Source: Gammaproteobacteria bacterium
Lineage (GTDB): Bacteria; Pseudomonadota; Gammaproteobacteria; Pseudomonadales; Azotimanducaceae
NCBI GenBank assembly: GCA_009837725.1
Contig: VXSY01000127.1
Coordinates: 7,879 to 43,064 of the forward strand
Reading direction: 5' to 3'
Length of the DNA stretch: 35,186 nucleotides
The stretch's first letter is position 1; every line of letters starts with the position of its first letter. The notes beneath the pieces are model-generated. The model was not told the DNA's origin and did no database searches. It worked only from the letters and a program-made list of their open reading frames with translations. Position numbers and translations under genes: made by a program. Below, piece by piece: positions 22,842 to 29,779 of the stretch.

Positions 22842-24407
22842 ATGCCCTTGTCATCTCGCACCACCCGCATCTCAGCCGCGCTCACGCTAGCTGGCCCTGA
22901 AGGGCGCGTCGGCAGTTCGCTCGCGCGAACTGCTGGCCTTCGTGCTCGCGTTCGCTCGCAGCTACGGCGAGCAGCCTTCACACTTCGCCGCTACGCGGCA
23001 AAGTCCGGCGGGCTGCTAGGGTGCTTGGCGTTTAGCGCCGCAGCCGACATCCACGATGTGGACCCTCTCGTGCTGGCGCAGGAAGCAGCGGCCATCGAGC
23101 TCGCGGACGACATTTTCGACTACGCCGAACTCGGCTATCTCGAAACCCGCAGCAGCGAACGCCTTGCCGGCCACTTGGAGGAAGCCGGCTTCACCGTGCG
23201 GCGCGGCGTTGCGGATATCCCCACGGCCTTCGTGGCCGAAAGCGGCAGCGGTGCGCCGGTGATCGGCGTGCTGGCCGAGTACGATGCCTTGCCGGGCCTT
23301 TCGCAGGCACCCGTGCCAGCCCGCCAGCCCGTTGAGGCCGAGGGTTCCGGGCACGCCTGCGGCCACCACCTCTTCGGCGCAGCATCCGTCACGGCCGGCA
23401 TTGCGCTCGCTCGCTGGCTCGACCAGAGCGGCAGCAATGGCACCGTGCGCGTGTACGGCACGCCGGCCGAGGAAGGCGGTTCTGGCAAGGTGTATATGGT
23501 TCGTGCCGGGCTCTTTGACGACGTGGACACGGTGCTGCACTGGCACCCTAGCGACCGCAACTTGGCCGCAGCCGAGAGCAGCAACGGCAACAAGTCGGGT
23601 CGGTTCGAGTTTCACGGGGTTGCCGCGCACGCGGCCGTCTCGCCGCACCGGGGCCGATCGGCGCTCGACGGCGTGGAGGCGATGAACTACATGGTCAACA
23701 TGATGCGCGAACACGTGCCATCCACGGCTCGCCTGCAGTACGTCATCACCGATGGCGGCGATGCCCCTAACATCGTTCCGGAGTTTGCGGAGGTGTACTA
23801 CTACGTACGCCATCCGCGCCCCGACATGGTGGAGCAGTTGTTCGAGCGTGTGGTGAATGCCGCCAACGGTGCGGCGCTTGGCACCGGAACGGAAATGCGC
23901 TACGAGGTCATGCACGGCAACTATCCGCTGTTGCCGAGCGAGACGCTCGCCGCCGTAATCCACGAGGCGATGGTCTCCGTCGGTGGCTTCGAATACGACG
24001 AAGCCGAACGCGAGTTTGCCCTTGCCCTGCGCTCTACCCTGTTTGGCAATCTGCGCGAGATGGACGCAAGCGCCGTCGTCGCGCCACCCGGGTTCCGCCA
24101 GAAGATGGGCTCTACCGACGTCGGCGACGTGAGCTGGACGGTGCCAACGGCCGGCTTCACCACCGCCACCTGGGTGCCCGGCACCCCCGCCCATAGCTGG
24201 CAGGCCACCGCTGCCGGCGGCATGAGTATCGGCCACAAAGGCATGGTGATGGCCGCGCGTGTGCTGGCGCGCACCGGCGCCCGTCTCTACGCCGAGCCAT
24301 CCTTGGTCGCGAGCGCCAAGGTGGAATTCAACCGCCGCAGGGGTCCCGACTTCGAGTACAAGCCGTTGCTGGGCGACCGCAGCCCGCCACTCGACTACCG
24401 CAAGTAG
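22842..24407 (+). CDS. M20-family amidohydrolase (AbgB-like), signal peptide interrupted by a repeat
   Basis: 521 residues from ATG 22842; GTG 22815 is possible. The catalytic part from about residue 68 has metal motifs typical of M20 carboxypeptidases/amidohydrolases: GVLAEYDALPG, GHACGHHLFG, PAEEGGSGK, and the dimerisation-domain His in GVAAHAA. The length and the PPLDYRK C-terminus fit AbgB-like p-aminobenzoyl-glutamate hydrolase relatives. The N-terminus is odd: MPLSSRTTRISAALTLA and LLGCLAFSAAA look like two halves of one signal peptide, with about 37 Arg-rich residues (EGRVGSSLARTAGLRARVRS...) between them that derive from the dispersed repeat. If so, export may be impaired, or translation may start later, for example at a TTG in the second half. 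Confidence 0.8.
   Translation: MPLSSRTTRISAALTLAGPEGRVGSSLARTAGLRARVRSQLRRAAFTLRRYAAKSGGLLGCLAFSAAADIHDVDPLVLAQEAAAIELADDIFDYAELGYLETRSSERLAGHLEEAGFTVRRGVADIPTAFVAESGSGAPVIGVLAEYDALPGLSQAPVPARQPVEAEGSGHACGHHLFGAASVTAGIALARWLDQSGSNGTVRVYGTPAEEGGSGKVYMVRAGLFDDVDTVLHWHPSDRNLAAAESSNGNKSGRFEFHGVAAHAAVSPHRGRSALDGVEAMNYMVNMMREHVPSTARLQYVITDGGDAPNIVPEFAEVYYYVRHPRPDMVEQLFERVVNAANGAALGTGTEMRYEVMHGNYPLLPSETLAAVIHEAMVSVGGFEYDEAEREFALALRSTLFGNLREMDASAVVAPPGFRQKMGSTDVGDVSWTVPTAGFTTATWVPGTPAHSWQATAAGGMSIGHKGMVMAARVLARTGARLYAEPSLVASAKVEFNRRRGPDFEYKPLLGDRSPPLDYRK
22895..22980. repeat. REP-like palindromic repeat inside the M20 reading frame
   Basis: The stretch CCCTGAAGGGCGCGTCGGCA followed by GTTCGCTCGCGCGAAC is the inverted form of the unit seen at 13448-13564 and 29128-29158. 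The following TGCTCGCGTTCGCTCGCAGC matches the repeat near 4640. It has no stop codon in the M20 frame. Other copies are intergenic. Confidence 0.7.
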
Positions 24408-24420
24408 GAGCGAGTCCGAC

Positions 24421-25251
24421 ATGCAGGTATTGCTGCTGCATCCCGGAGCCATGGGCGCGTCCATCGGTGCAGCGCTGGTGAGCCGAGGCCACTTCGTCTC
24501 GTGGGTGGCCGAGGGACGCAGCGCTGCCACCGCCAGTCGCGCAAGCGAAGCTGGGTTGCGTGCCGTGGACACACTCGCAGGAGCGGTCGCAGACGCCGAG
24601 GTTGCGATCTCCGTATGCCCACCGGACGCCGCCGTGACCCTCGCAAAGAACGTGCAGGCAGCCGGATTCGAGGGCACCTATGTGGACGGCAACGCCGTGG
24701 CGCCAGCAACGGCACGCGAAGTCGCCTCGATCTTTCCGGCAAGCTACGTCGATGGAGGCATCATCGGCCCGCCGGCTTGGCGTGAAGGGGCCACACGCTT
24801 CTATCTATCCGGCGCGAATGCCGCCGACATCGCCGCACTCTTCGACGGGTCGCTAGTGGACGCGAGGGCCATGGGCGAACGCATCGACGCCGCATCGGCG
24901 CTGAAGATGTGCTACGCGGCCTTCACAAAAGGTTCGTCAGCACTCATCTTGGCCGTGCGAGCGCTTGCGGAGCGAAACGGCGTCACCGAAGACCTCCTGC
25001 GAGAGTGGAACGTCTCCCAACCAGGCCTCACCGGCCGCAGCGCCGCCACAGCAACCTCGACCAGCCCCAAGGCATGGCGCTTCGAGGGCGAAATGCGCGA
25101 AATCGCCGCAACCTTCGCCGCCGCCGATCTCCCCGACGGCTTCCACCAAGCCGCCGCCGAAATCTACGCCCGCATGGCAGGGCTGAAGGACGCCGCAAGC
25201 CCGGACATAGACGCCGCCCTGAGCGCCATTGTCCAAAGCGACAGCCGGTAG
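24421..25251 (+). CDS. 6-phosphogluconate dehydrogenase-like NAD(P)-dependent oxidoreductase with DUF1932
   Basis: 276 residues from ATG 24421, 13 bp after the M20 stop, so probably co-transcribed. The N-terminal Rossmann domain has LLLHPGAMGASIGAALVSRGH and AISVCPPDAAVTLAKNV, as in 3-hydroxyisobutyrate/6PGDH-type enzymes. YVDGNAVAPATA replaces the usual D-APVSG motif. The C-terminal helical part SALKMCYAAFTKGSSALILAV contains the conserved Lys and is the DUF1932 domain. The substrate is unknown. Confidence 0.82.
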   Translation: MQVLLLHPGAMGASIGAALVSRGHFVSWVAEGRSAATASRASEAGLRAVDTLAGAVADAEVAISVCPPDAAVTLAKNVQAAGFEGTYVDGNAVAPATAREVASIFPASYVDGGIIGPPAWREGATRFYLSGANAADIAALFDGSLVDARAMGERIDAASALKMCYAAFTKGSSALILAVRALAERNGVTEDLLREWNVSQPGLTGRSAATATSTSPKAWRFEGEMREIAATFAAADLPDGFHQAAAEIYARMAGLKDAASPDIDAALSAIVQSDSR

Positions 25252-25290
25252 AAGCCGGCGTGGCGTCGTCCTTGACGTGCCTCAGGAGTG

Positions 25291-25310
25291 ACGCGCCGAG
25301 AACGGCGCGT
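25291..25310 (+). terminator. Hairpin after the DUF1932 gene
   Basis: ACGCGCCG-AGAA-CGGCGCGT is a perfect 8-bp stem with a tetraloop 40 bp after the gene stop. It is followed by GAGTCTTCG and not by a T-run, so intrinsic termination is only possible, not clear. Confidence 0.4.
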
Positions 25311-25318
25311 GAGTCTTC

Positions 25319-25485
25319 GCTAGTGTGGCGTCCCAGAAATACGTAACCCTTCGAGCTGGACGTTGGCTGGTGCAACAAGGTCGGAGAAAGCGAGGATGTG
25401 CCGCCTGGGGCTCGCCCCGAGAGGTCGTTGAGTGCCTGCATTTGGCATCCCGAAGTACCACGAACTTGTGGGACGGCACACTAGC
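25319..25485. mobile_element. Miniature element with 17-bp terminal inverted repeats
   Basis: GCTAGTGTGGCGTCCCA at 25319-25335 is matched by the inverse of TGGGACGGCACACTAGC at 25469-25485 (16 of 17 bases). The 167-bp body encodes nothing recognisable. It resembles a non-autonomous MITE; no transposase is in the window. Confidence 0.6.
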
Positions 25486-25504
25486 AGCCTGTCGGTGGGC
25501 TTCT

Positions 25505-25687
25505 GGACGGAGGGCGTCCCGCCCTCCAAGCGTGCCGAAGGCGCGCACGCAGCGGAGCCTGCCAAAGCCACCGCAAGCAAGCGTCGCAGACAATGCCAAC
25601 GAAGCGCCAGCCTCAAACTACGTCTCCAACGCGAGGAAGCTTGTCGGACATCGCTAGGGCCTCTGGAGGGCGGGACGCCCTCCGTCC
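25505..25687. mobile_element. Miniature element with perfect 24-bp terminal inverted repeats
   Basis: 25505-25528 and 25664-25687 are exact inverse copies, each itself palindromic around GGAGGGCGTCCCGCCCTCC. The end sequence is shared with the element at 14676-14757. The body differs from that copy, so the ends are conserved and the interior is variable. Confidence 0.7.
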
Positions 25688-25849
25688 GGGTTCCCCCGGT
25701 CCCCTTGATGTTCTCGCACTCGGCGAAAACTCTGGCGGTGAGACGCCCTCCTTCCGGACGACCGTCCCCAACGCCCGTCCGGAAGGACCGTCCCCTCGCA
25801 CGCCGCGCTCGCTTGGGGGCAGGGTGTCTCGCGCTCCATCGCGCCGGCG

Positions 25850-26566
25850 CTACGGCAACGTTGCTCCCCCGTCCACGTCGATGCTCGCGCCGGTCATGTA
25901 GTCGTTCTGGATGACGAAGATGATTGCCGAGGCCACCTCGTCGGCGGTGCCGGCGCGCTTGATGAGCATGTTGCGGGTGGCGCCGGAGAGAAAGTTGGCG
26001 CGGGCGTCGCCGGTGGCGGCGAACATGGGCGTGTCGATGATGCCGGGGGAGACGACGTTGATTCGGCGCGGCGCGAGTTCCGGCGCCACGGCGCGGACGA
26101 AGCCCTCCACGGCGTTGCCGACTGTGGCGATGGCGGAAGAGCCTGGGTTGGATTTCTTCGCCGGGTAGCCGCTCACGAGGACGATGGCAGCGTCTTCGGC
26201 CATGTGCTCGGTGCCGAGTCGAACGCTGTTGGTGTAGCCCCACAGCTTGCGAAACGAACCTTGGAAGCCGTCGAGGTCCATCTGCAGGAAGGGCCCCGAT
26301 GCCCGCTCACCGCCAGTTGCTGCGTTGACGAGAATGTCGAAGCCCGCCTCTGCCTCGAAGAGCGCGGTCAGCGCGTCCCGGTCCAGCACATCAATCGAGC
26401 GGAACGACACCGCCTCGCCAGTCGCATCCTTGGCGGTGGCAAGGTTCGACTCCGACCTGCTGCACGCCACCACAGAAGCGCCAGCCGCCTCAAGCTGCCG
26501 CGTCGCGGCCAGCCCAATGCCCGAGGTGCCGCCAAGCACGATGGCTCGCTTGCCTTGAATGTCCAT
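25850..26566 (-). CDS. SDR family protein lacking the canonical YxxxK pair
   Basis: 238 residues with the normal SDR cofactor-binding start (KRAIVLGGTSGIGLAATRQLEAAGASVV), ILVNAATGG, and a normal end (INVVSPGIIDTPMF, MTGASIDVDGGATLP). Where SDRs have YxxxK followed by a helix, this protein reads IATVGNAVEGFVRAVAPELAP, so both Tyr and Lys are replaced. YPAKK occurs 10-15 residues earlier but is out of register. It may bind NAD(P) without classical reductase activity, or use other residues. It is last in a minus-strand run MaoC, CitE-like, MoCF, SDR, separated from the MoCF gene by the 110-bp palindromic element. Confidence 0.82.
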   Translation of the reverse strand: MDIQGKRAIVLGGTSGIGLAATRQLEAAGASVVACSRSESNLATAKDATGEAVSFRSIDVLDRDALTALFEAEAGFDILVNAATGGERASGPFLQMDLDGFQGSFRKLWGYTNSVRLGTEHMAEDAAIVLVSGYPAKKSNPGSSAIATVGNAVEGFVRAVAPELAPRRINVVSPGIIDTPMFAATGDARANFLSGATRNMLIKRAGTADEVASAIIFVIQNDYMTGASIDVDGGATLP

Positions 26567-26591
26567 GTTTCCTCCCGAATTGTCGTTGTCC

Positions 26592-26701
26592 CTTGGAGGG
26601 AAGGCATTCTGCCTTCCCGACGCGCCGACAGGCTCGTTTTCCTTGTACCCAACCCAAGCGCACTGTCGTGCGCAGGGAAGGCAGAATGCCTTCCCTCCAA
26701 G
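26592..26701. mobile_element. 110-bp miniature element with perfect 27-bp terminal inverted repeats
   Basis: 26592-26618 and 26675-26701 are exact inverse copies (core GGAGGGAAGGCATTCTGCC). They end one base pattern away from the GGAGGGCGGGACGCCC family, which suggests a related group. The 56-bp centre is GC-rich and non-coding. It sits between two genes of the same operon, so it would be transcribed and fold into a long hairpin. Confidence 0.75.
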
Positions 26702-26713
26702 CCGTGTAGCGCC

Positions 26714-27463
26714 TTAGGCGCGCTTCATGTCCACCGGCTCTTCGCCGCCGGCACGGATCAGCCCCGCCACTGCATCAAGCACCTCGTTCAGCACTTCGGT
26801 ATCCGTGCCCCGGATCACCAGCGTCGTGCCGTAGCGGCCGTCGCGGCTGAAGGGATAGCTGCCGATGTCCACGTCCGGATGCTGCTCTTGCAGCACCGCA
26901 AGCCCCGTCGCCACTTGGCTCTCGCCGAGAAAGGCGGTTACCGAACAGGAACGCACGACGCTGCCGCCGGCGAAGGGGATGGTCGAGAGCATCCCCTGCA
27001 TCACCGACGGGATGCCGGCCATCACATAGACGTTGCCGATGCAGAACCCCTGCGGCCCGCCGGTGGGATTGTCGATGAGATCCGCGCCCTCGGGAATCCG
27101 CGCCATGAGCATCCGTGACTCCATCACCTCCGCCGGCGCCGGGCGCTGGCCGATGACGGCAGCGATCTCCTCGCTTACCACCAAGGGCACACCGAACGCC
27201 TTTGCGATGCAGTCTGCGGTGATGTCGTCGTGGGTCGGGCCGATGCCACCGGTGGTGAGCACATAGTCGAACTTCGCCCGCGCCTCGTTGACGGCAGAGA
27301 CGATCTCCTCCTCCACGTCCGCAATCACGCGCGCCTCCCGCACCCGCACCCCTTGCTCGCCAAGCACCAGGGCGATGTGCTGGAGGTTGGTGTCCTGCGT
27401 TCGCCCAGACAAGATCTCGTTGCCAATGATGAGCACGCAGGCGGTGTAGATGCGCTCGGACAT
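26714..27463 (-). CDS. MoCF-domain protein (CinA N-terminal-like, molybdopterin-binding fold)
   Basis: 249 residues from ATG 27463 (MSERIYTACVLIIGNEILSG). The track ORF from 27934 fuses it with antisense sequence and is rejected. The domain motifs are all present: IGNEILSGRTQDTN, VLTTGGIGPTHDDITADCIAKAFG, and NPTGGPQGFCIGNVYVMAGIPSVM. These are typical of the CinA N-terminal/COG1058 domain. The C-terminal PncC-type nicotinamide-nucleotide amidase domain of full CinA is absent. It lies 64 bp after the CitE-like gene. Its role may be in NAD-by-product or FAD metabolism, as reported for some COG1058 proteins; this is inferred from the family. Confidence 0.83.
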   Translation of the reverse strand: MSERIYTACVLIIGNEILSGRTQDTNLQHIALVLGEQGVRVREARVIADVEEEIVSAVNEARAKFDYVLTTGGIGPTHDDITADCIAKAFGVPLVVSEEIAAVIGQRPAPAEVMESRMLMARIPEGADLIDNPTGGPQGFCIGNVYVMAGIPSVMQGMLSTIPFAGGSVVRSCSVTAFLGESQVATGLAVLQEQHPDVDIGSYPFSRDGRYGTTLVIRGTDTEVLNEVLDAVAGLIRAGGEEPVDMKRA

Positions 27464-27527
27464 GGCCGCTCCCAACGAAAAGACGCGCAATCGTATCAGT
27501 CTCGATGCAAAAGCCTTGGTGCAACGG

Positions 27528-28421
27528 TCATTGCGCGACGGCGATGGCCTCGGCCCGGGCGACCAAGGCCTTGGCCCGCGCGAGGTGCGGCGCATCCACC
27601 ATTGCGCCGTCGAAGGTGAAGGCCATGCGGCCCTTGGCCTGGGCTTCGTCGAAGGCTTCGATGAGTTCTCGGGCCCGGGACACTTCCGCGGGGTCTGGCG
27701 TAAAGGCTTCGTTGATGGGGTCGATTTGGCTTGGGTGAATCGACAGCTTGCCGGTGAAACCGAGCGTTGCGCCTTGCTGGCATTCGCGGGCGAGGCCGGC
27801 GGTGTCGCGGAAGTCCACGTACACGGCGTCGATGGCATGGACGCCCGCCGCCTTGGCGGCGAGCAACGCCATGCTGCGGCAGTGTTCGAAGGGCGGTAGC
27901 CAAGCGCCGCCCTCGTCGCGGTTGCGCGTTGCACCGATGGCGGTGGCGAGGTCTTCGGCTCCCCACGAGAGGCCGGATACCCTTGGGCACGCCGTCAGCG
28001 TAGGGATGTGGAGAGCGCCGAGCGGCGTTTCGCCGGCGATCAGGACCAACTCCACCTTGCCGGGCGGGTGGCCGTGGCTGCGTTCCAGGCGCGACAGCTC
28101 GCCGTCGATGAGGGTGAGGTCGTTCAGCGTTTCCGGCTTCGGCACGAGGAAGGCGTCGGGCGGCGTCGCCATCACCTCGGCTAGGTCGCCGTGCCCCCAG
28201 GGAGTGGCTAGCGGGTTCATGCGGACGATGCGTTCCTGGCGGCCGAAGTCCACGTCCCTGAGCCACCCGGCCACCACGCCTCGTGCTTCCTCCTTGCGCG
28301 CCGGCGTCACCGCATCTTCCAAGTCCAGCAACAGAGCATCGGCCGCGGTGGTGAGGGCGCGGCTGAGCATTCGCTCGTTGGCGCCGGGAACGAAATGCAG
28401 CGAGCGTCGGATGCCGGCCAT
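27528..28421 (-). CDS. HpcH/HpaI aldolase / CitE-like CoA lyase
   Basis: 297 residues from ATG 28421 (MAGIRRSLHFVPGANERM); the track start at 28478 would overlap the MaoC gene. Family motifs: RSLHFVPGANERMLSRA, DALLLDLEDAV, LVLIAGETPLGALHIPTL with a Mg-binding Glu, and LSWGAEDLATAIG with the second acidic ligand, then GFTGKLSIHPSQIDPIN. This is the pattern of CitE/malyl-CoA and beta-methylmalyl-CoA lyases. It starts 34 bp after the MaoC hydratase stop; a hydratase plus lyase pair is the logic of mesaconyl-CoA/methylmalyl-CoA or citramalyl-CoA pathways. The exact substrate is open. Confidence 0.87.
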   Translation of the reverse strand: MAGIRRSLHFVPGANERMLSRALTTAADALLLDLEDAVTPARKEEARGVVAGWLRDVDFGRQERIVRMNPLATPWGHGDLAEVMATPPDAFLVPKPETLNDLTLIDGELSRLERSHGHPPGKVELVLIAGETPLGALHIPTLTACPRVSGLSWGAEDLATAIGATRNRDEGGAWLPPFEHCRSMALLAAKAAGVHAIDAVYVDFRDTAGLARECQQGATLGFTGKLSIHPSQIDPINEAFTPDPAEVSRARELIEAFDEAQAKGRMAFTFDGAMVDAPHLARAKALVARAEAIAVAQ

Positions 28422-28455
28422 GCGGTGAATCTCCGAGGTGGTTGGAAAGGTCGAG

Positions 28456-28929
28456 TCAGGCCTTGCTTGCCGTTCCACCGGCCTCGCGCTTCGCCATCAT
28501 GGCCAAGCGGACGCAGGAACAGACCGTCTCGCCGCGTTGGTTCAAACCGGTGTGCTCGAAGGTGACGATTCCGCGATCCGGCTTGCTGCGGCTTTCCCGC
28601 CGTGCCACCACCTTGGACGACACCCGGATGGTGTCGCCGATGAACACCGGGTTCGGAAACGTGGTGCGCTCGAAGCCGAGATTGCCGAGGGTAGTGCCGA
28701 GGGTGGTGTCGCCCACCGATAGCCCCACCACGAGACCGAGCGTGAAGATGCTGTTGACGAGGATTTGGCCGTAGATCGAGGCGCGGGCGAACTCGGCGTC
28801 GAGGTGCAGCGGCTGCGGATTCAGCGTGAGCGTGGTGAAAAGCAGGTTGTCCGTCTCCGTCACGGTGCGCGCGGGTTCGTGAGCGAACTCCATGCCAACC
28901 TCAAGCTCCTCGTAGTACCTGCCGCTCAC
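28456..28929 (-). CDS. MaoC-family enoyl-CoA hydratase (mesaconyl-CoA hydratase-like)
   Basis: 157 residues from GTG 28929, chosen because GGAGGGA lies a few bases upstream; the track TTG at 28962 is less likely. The hot-dog fold motifs are YYEELEVGMEFAHEPARTVTETDNLLFTTLTLNPQPLHLD, with the catalytic region around NPQPLH, then GQILVNSIFTLGLVVGLSV. The sequence resembles mesaconyl-/itaconyl-CoA hydratases, which hydrate branched C5-dicarboxyl-CoAs. The CitE-like lyase follows on the same strand, which supports a hydratase-lyase pair. It is the first gene of the run down to 25850. Confidence 0.85.
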   Translation of the reverse strand: MSGRYYEELEVGMEFAHEPARTVTETDNLLFTTLTLNPQPLHLDAEFARASIYGQILVNSIFTLGLVVGLSVGDTTLGTTLGNLGFERTTFPNPVFIGDTIRVSSKVVARRESRSKPDRGIVTFEHTGLNQRGETVCSCVRLAMMAKREAGGTASKA

Positions 28930-29034
28930 GCTCCCTCCGGCATTTTCGAAACCTGCTGCCAAGACACCCGCTTGCGCAGGAACCTATCATCCTCGCAGGC
29001 TGTAGGATTTCGGACGGCGCAAGTCGGCCGCATG

Positions 29035-29104
29035 CCGACAGGATGACAGGACGGCTTGGGCTGGGGCAAGAAGCGTTGTCCGAAGGCAACGGTTCTTGTG
29101 GCGC
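29035..29104. repeat. Dispersed 70-bp repeat, copy 2 (inverted relative to 21520-21588)
   Basis: The reverse complement reads GCGCCACAAGAACCGTTGCC, then GCTTCTTGCCCCAGCCCAAG, matching copy 1 with a few changes. It lies between divergent genes maoC (minus) and VOC (plus). Confidence 0.75.
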
Positions 29105-29127
29105 TCGCAGCTCGCGCTAGTGAACTG

Positions 29128-29158
29128 CCGACGCGCCCTTCAGGGCGCACTCGCACGC
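29128..29158. repeat. REP-like unit GAACTGCCGACGCGCCC...GGGCGC
   Basis: A single copy of the core of the 39-bp tandem unit, with a GCGCCC-TTCA-GGGCGC hairpin. It directly adjoins the 70-bp repeat and lies just upstream of the VOC gene. Confidence 0.65.
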
Positions 29159-29181
29159 AGCGGTGACAAGGAGCTTGGATC

Positions 29182-29673
29182 ATGTTCTTCGGCTGGACTT
29201 CCATTTGCCTGCGCGCCTGGGATCTGGCCGCATCCGCCCGCTTCTACCAGGCCCTTGGCATGGAAGTGGTGGATGAGTTGCCGGGCAAGCGCATCGTCGT
29301 CGGGAACGGCCCGTTTCGAATTGCGCTCATGAACTTCCTCGACAAGAACTGCATCCACATCCGTGGCGCCGACGTTCCCGCCATCCACGCCGCCTGCAAG
29401 CGCGAGTTTCCCGAAGCGACGGGGCAACCCTTCACGTACCGCGCCGAAGACCTGGACGCCGACGCGGACGGCACGAGCTGGGAGACCTTCGACCCGGACG
29501 GCAACGCAGTGTTCTTCGACACCAACGCCAACGAATCCGGCGCAGCCGGACGCAGCCGCCTGATCGTCCAAACACTGCGCGACGCCGAGCAGATGCTGAT
29601 CCGCCTTGGCGCTTCCAAGGAGTGCCTGACGACGATCGATCACCTGATCGATCAACAGACACGGGCCCGATAG
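29182..29673 (+). CDS. VOC (glyoxalase/bleomycin-resistance) superfamily protein
   Basis: 163 residues from ATG 29182, with AGGAG 9 bp upstream. It begins with SICLRAWDLAASARFYQALGMEVVD and ends its domain with YETFDPDG-type residues (SWETFDPDGNAVFFDTN), as in single-domain VOC proteins. A C-terminal helix follows (RDAEQMLIRLGASKECLTTID). Metal ligands are not certain: the C-terminal Glu of the canonical ExxF is replaced by FFD. The substrate is unknown. It precedes the acyl-CoA dehydrogenase on the same strand, about 100 bp away. Confidence 0.75.
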   Translation: MFFGWTSICLRAWDLAASARFYQALGMEVVDELPGKRIVVGNGPFRIALMNFLDKNCIHIRGADVPAIHAACKREFPEATGQPFTYRAEDLDADADGTSWETFDPDGNAVFFDTNANESGAAGRSRLIVQTLRDAEQMLIRLGASKECLTTIDHLIDQQTRAR

Positions 29674-29733
29674 CTGGGCGGCGCTCGGGGTCTAACGCCA
29701 GCCCCCCACCTCTCTAGGATCTCGCGTCGTAGA

Positions 29734-29768
29734 ATGACGCTGTCGCGCCATTCCTCGGCGCAAGCGTC
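29734..29768 (+). repeat. Short dispersed hairpin upstream of the acyl-CoA dehydrogenase
   Basis: GACGCT (29736-29741), GCGCC, GGCGC and AGCGTC (29763-29768) nest into one hairpin that ends 11 bp before ATG 29780, next to the AGGGTG ribosome-binding purines. The sequence is shared with 22768-22802. It could affect translation or be a repeat relic. Confidence 0.5.
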
Positions 29769-29779
29769 AGGGTGACTGG

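Larger units (their letters stand above)
25252..25849. other. 600-bp non-coding region packed with palindromic elements
   Basis: No credible gene: the overlapping ORFs on both strands are Arg/Pro-rich shadows. From left to right it holds a hairpin (25291-25310), an element with terminal repeats 25319-25485, an element with terminal repeats 25505-25687, and a 10-bp inverted repeat (CTTCCGGACG/CGTCCGGAAG, 25751-25760 and 25776-25785). It separates the plus-strand M20 operon from the minus-strand SDR operon, so it is a convergent spacer that has collected repeats. Confidence 0.75.

Noticed and set aside
23016-24677. 553-residue minus-strand ORF
   Set aside because: Antisense to the M20 gene, which has intact metal-binding motifs.
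25320-26243. 307-residue minus-strand ORF across the repeat region
   Set aside because: Mix of an SDR shadow and translated palindromic repeats; no start signal or domain.
26368-26700. Small minus-strand ORF starting MEGRHSAFPAH
   Set aside because: It is the translated terminal repeat of the 110-bp miniature element followed by SDR shadow sequence.
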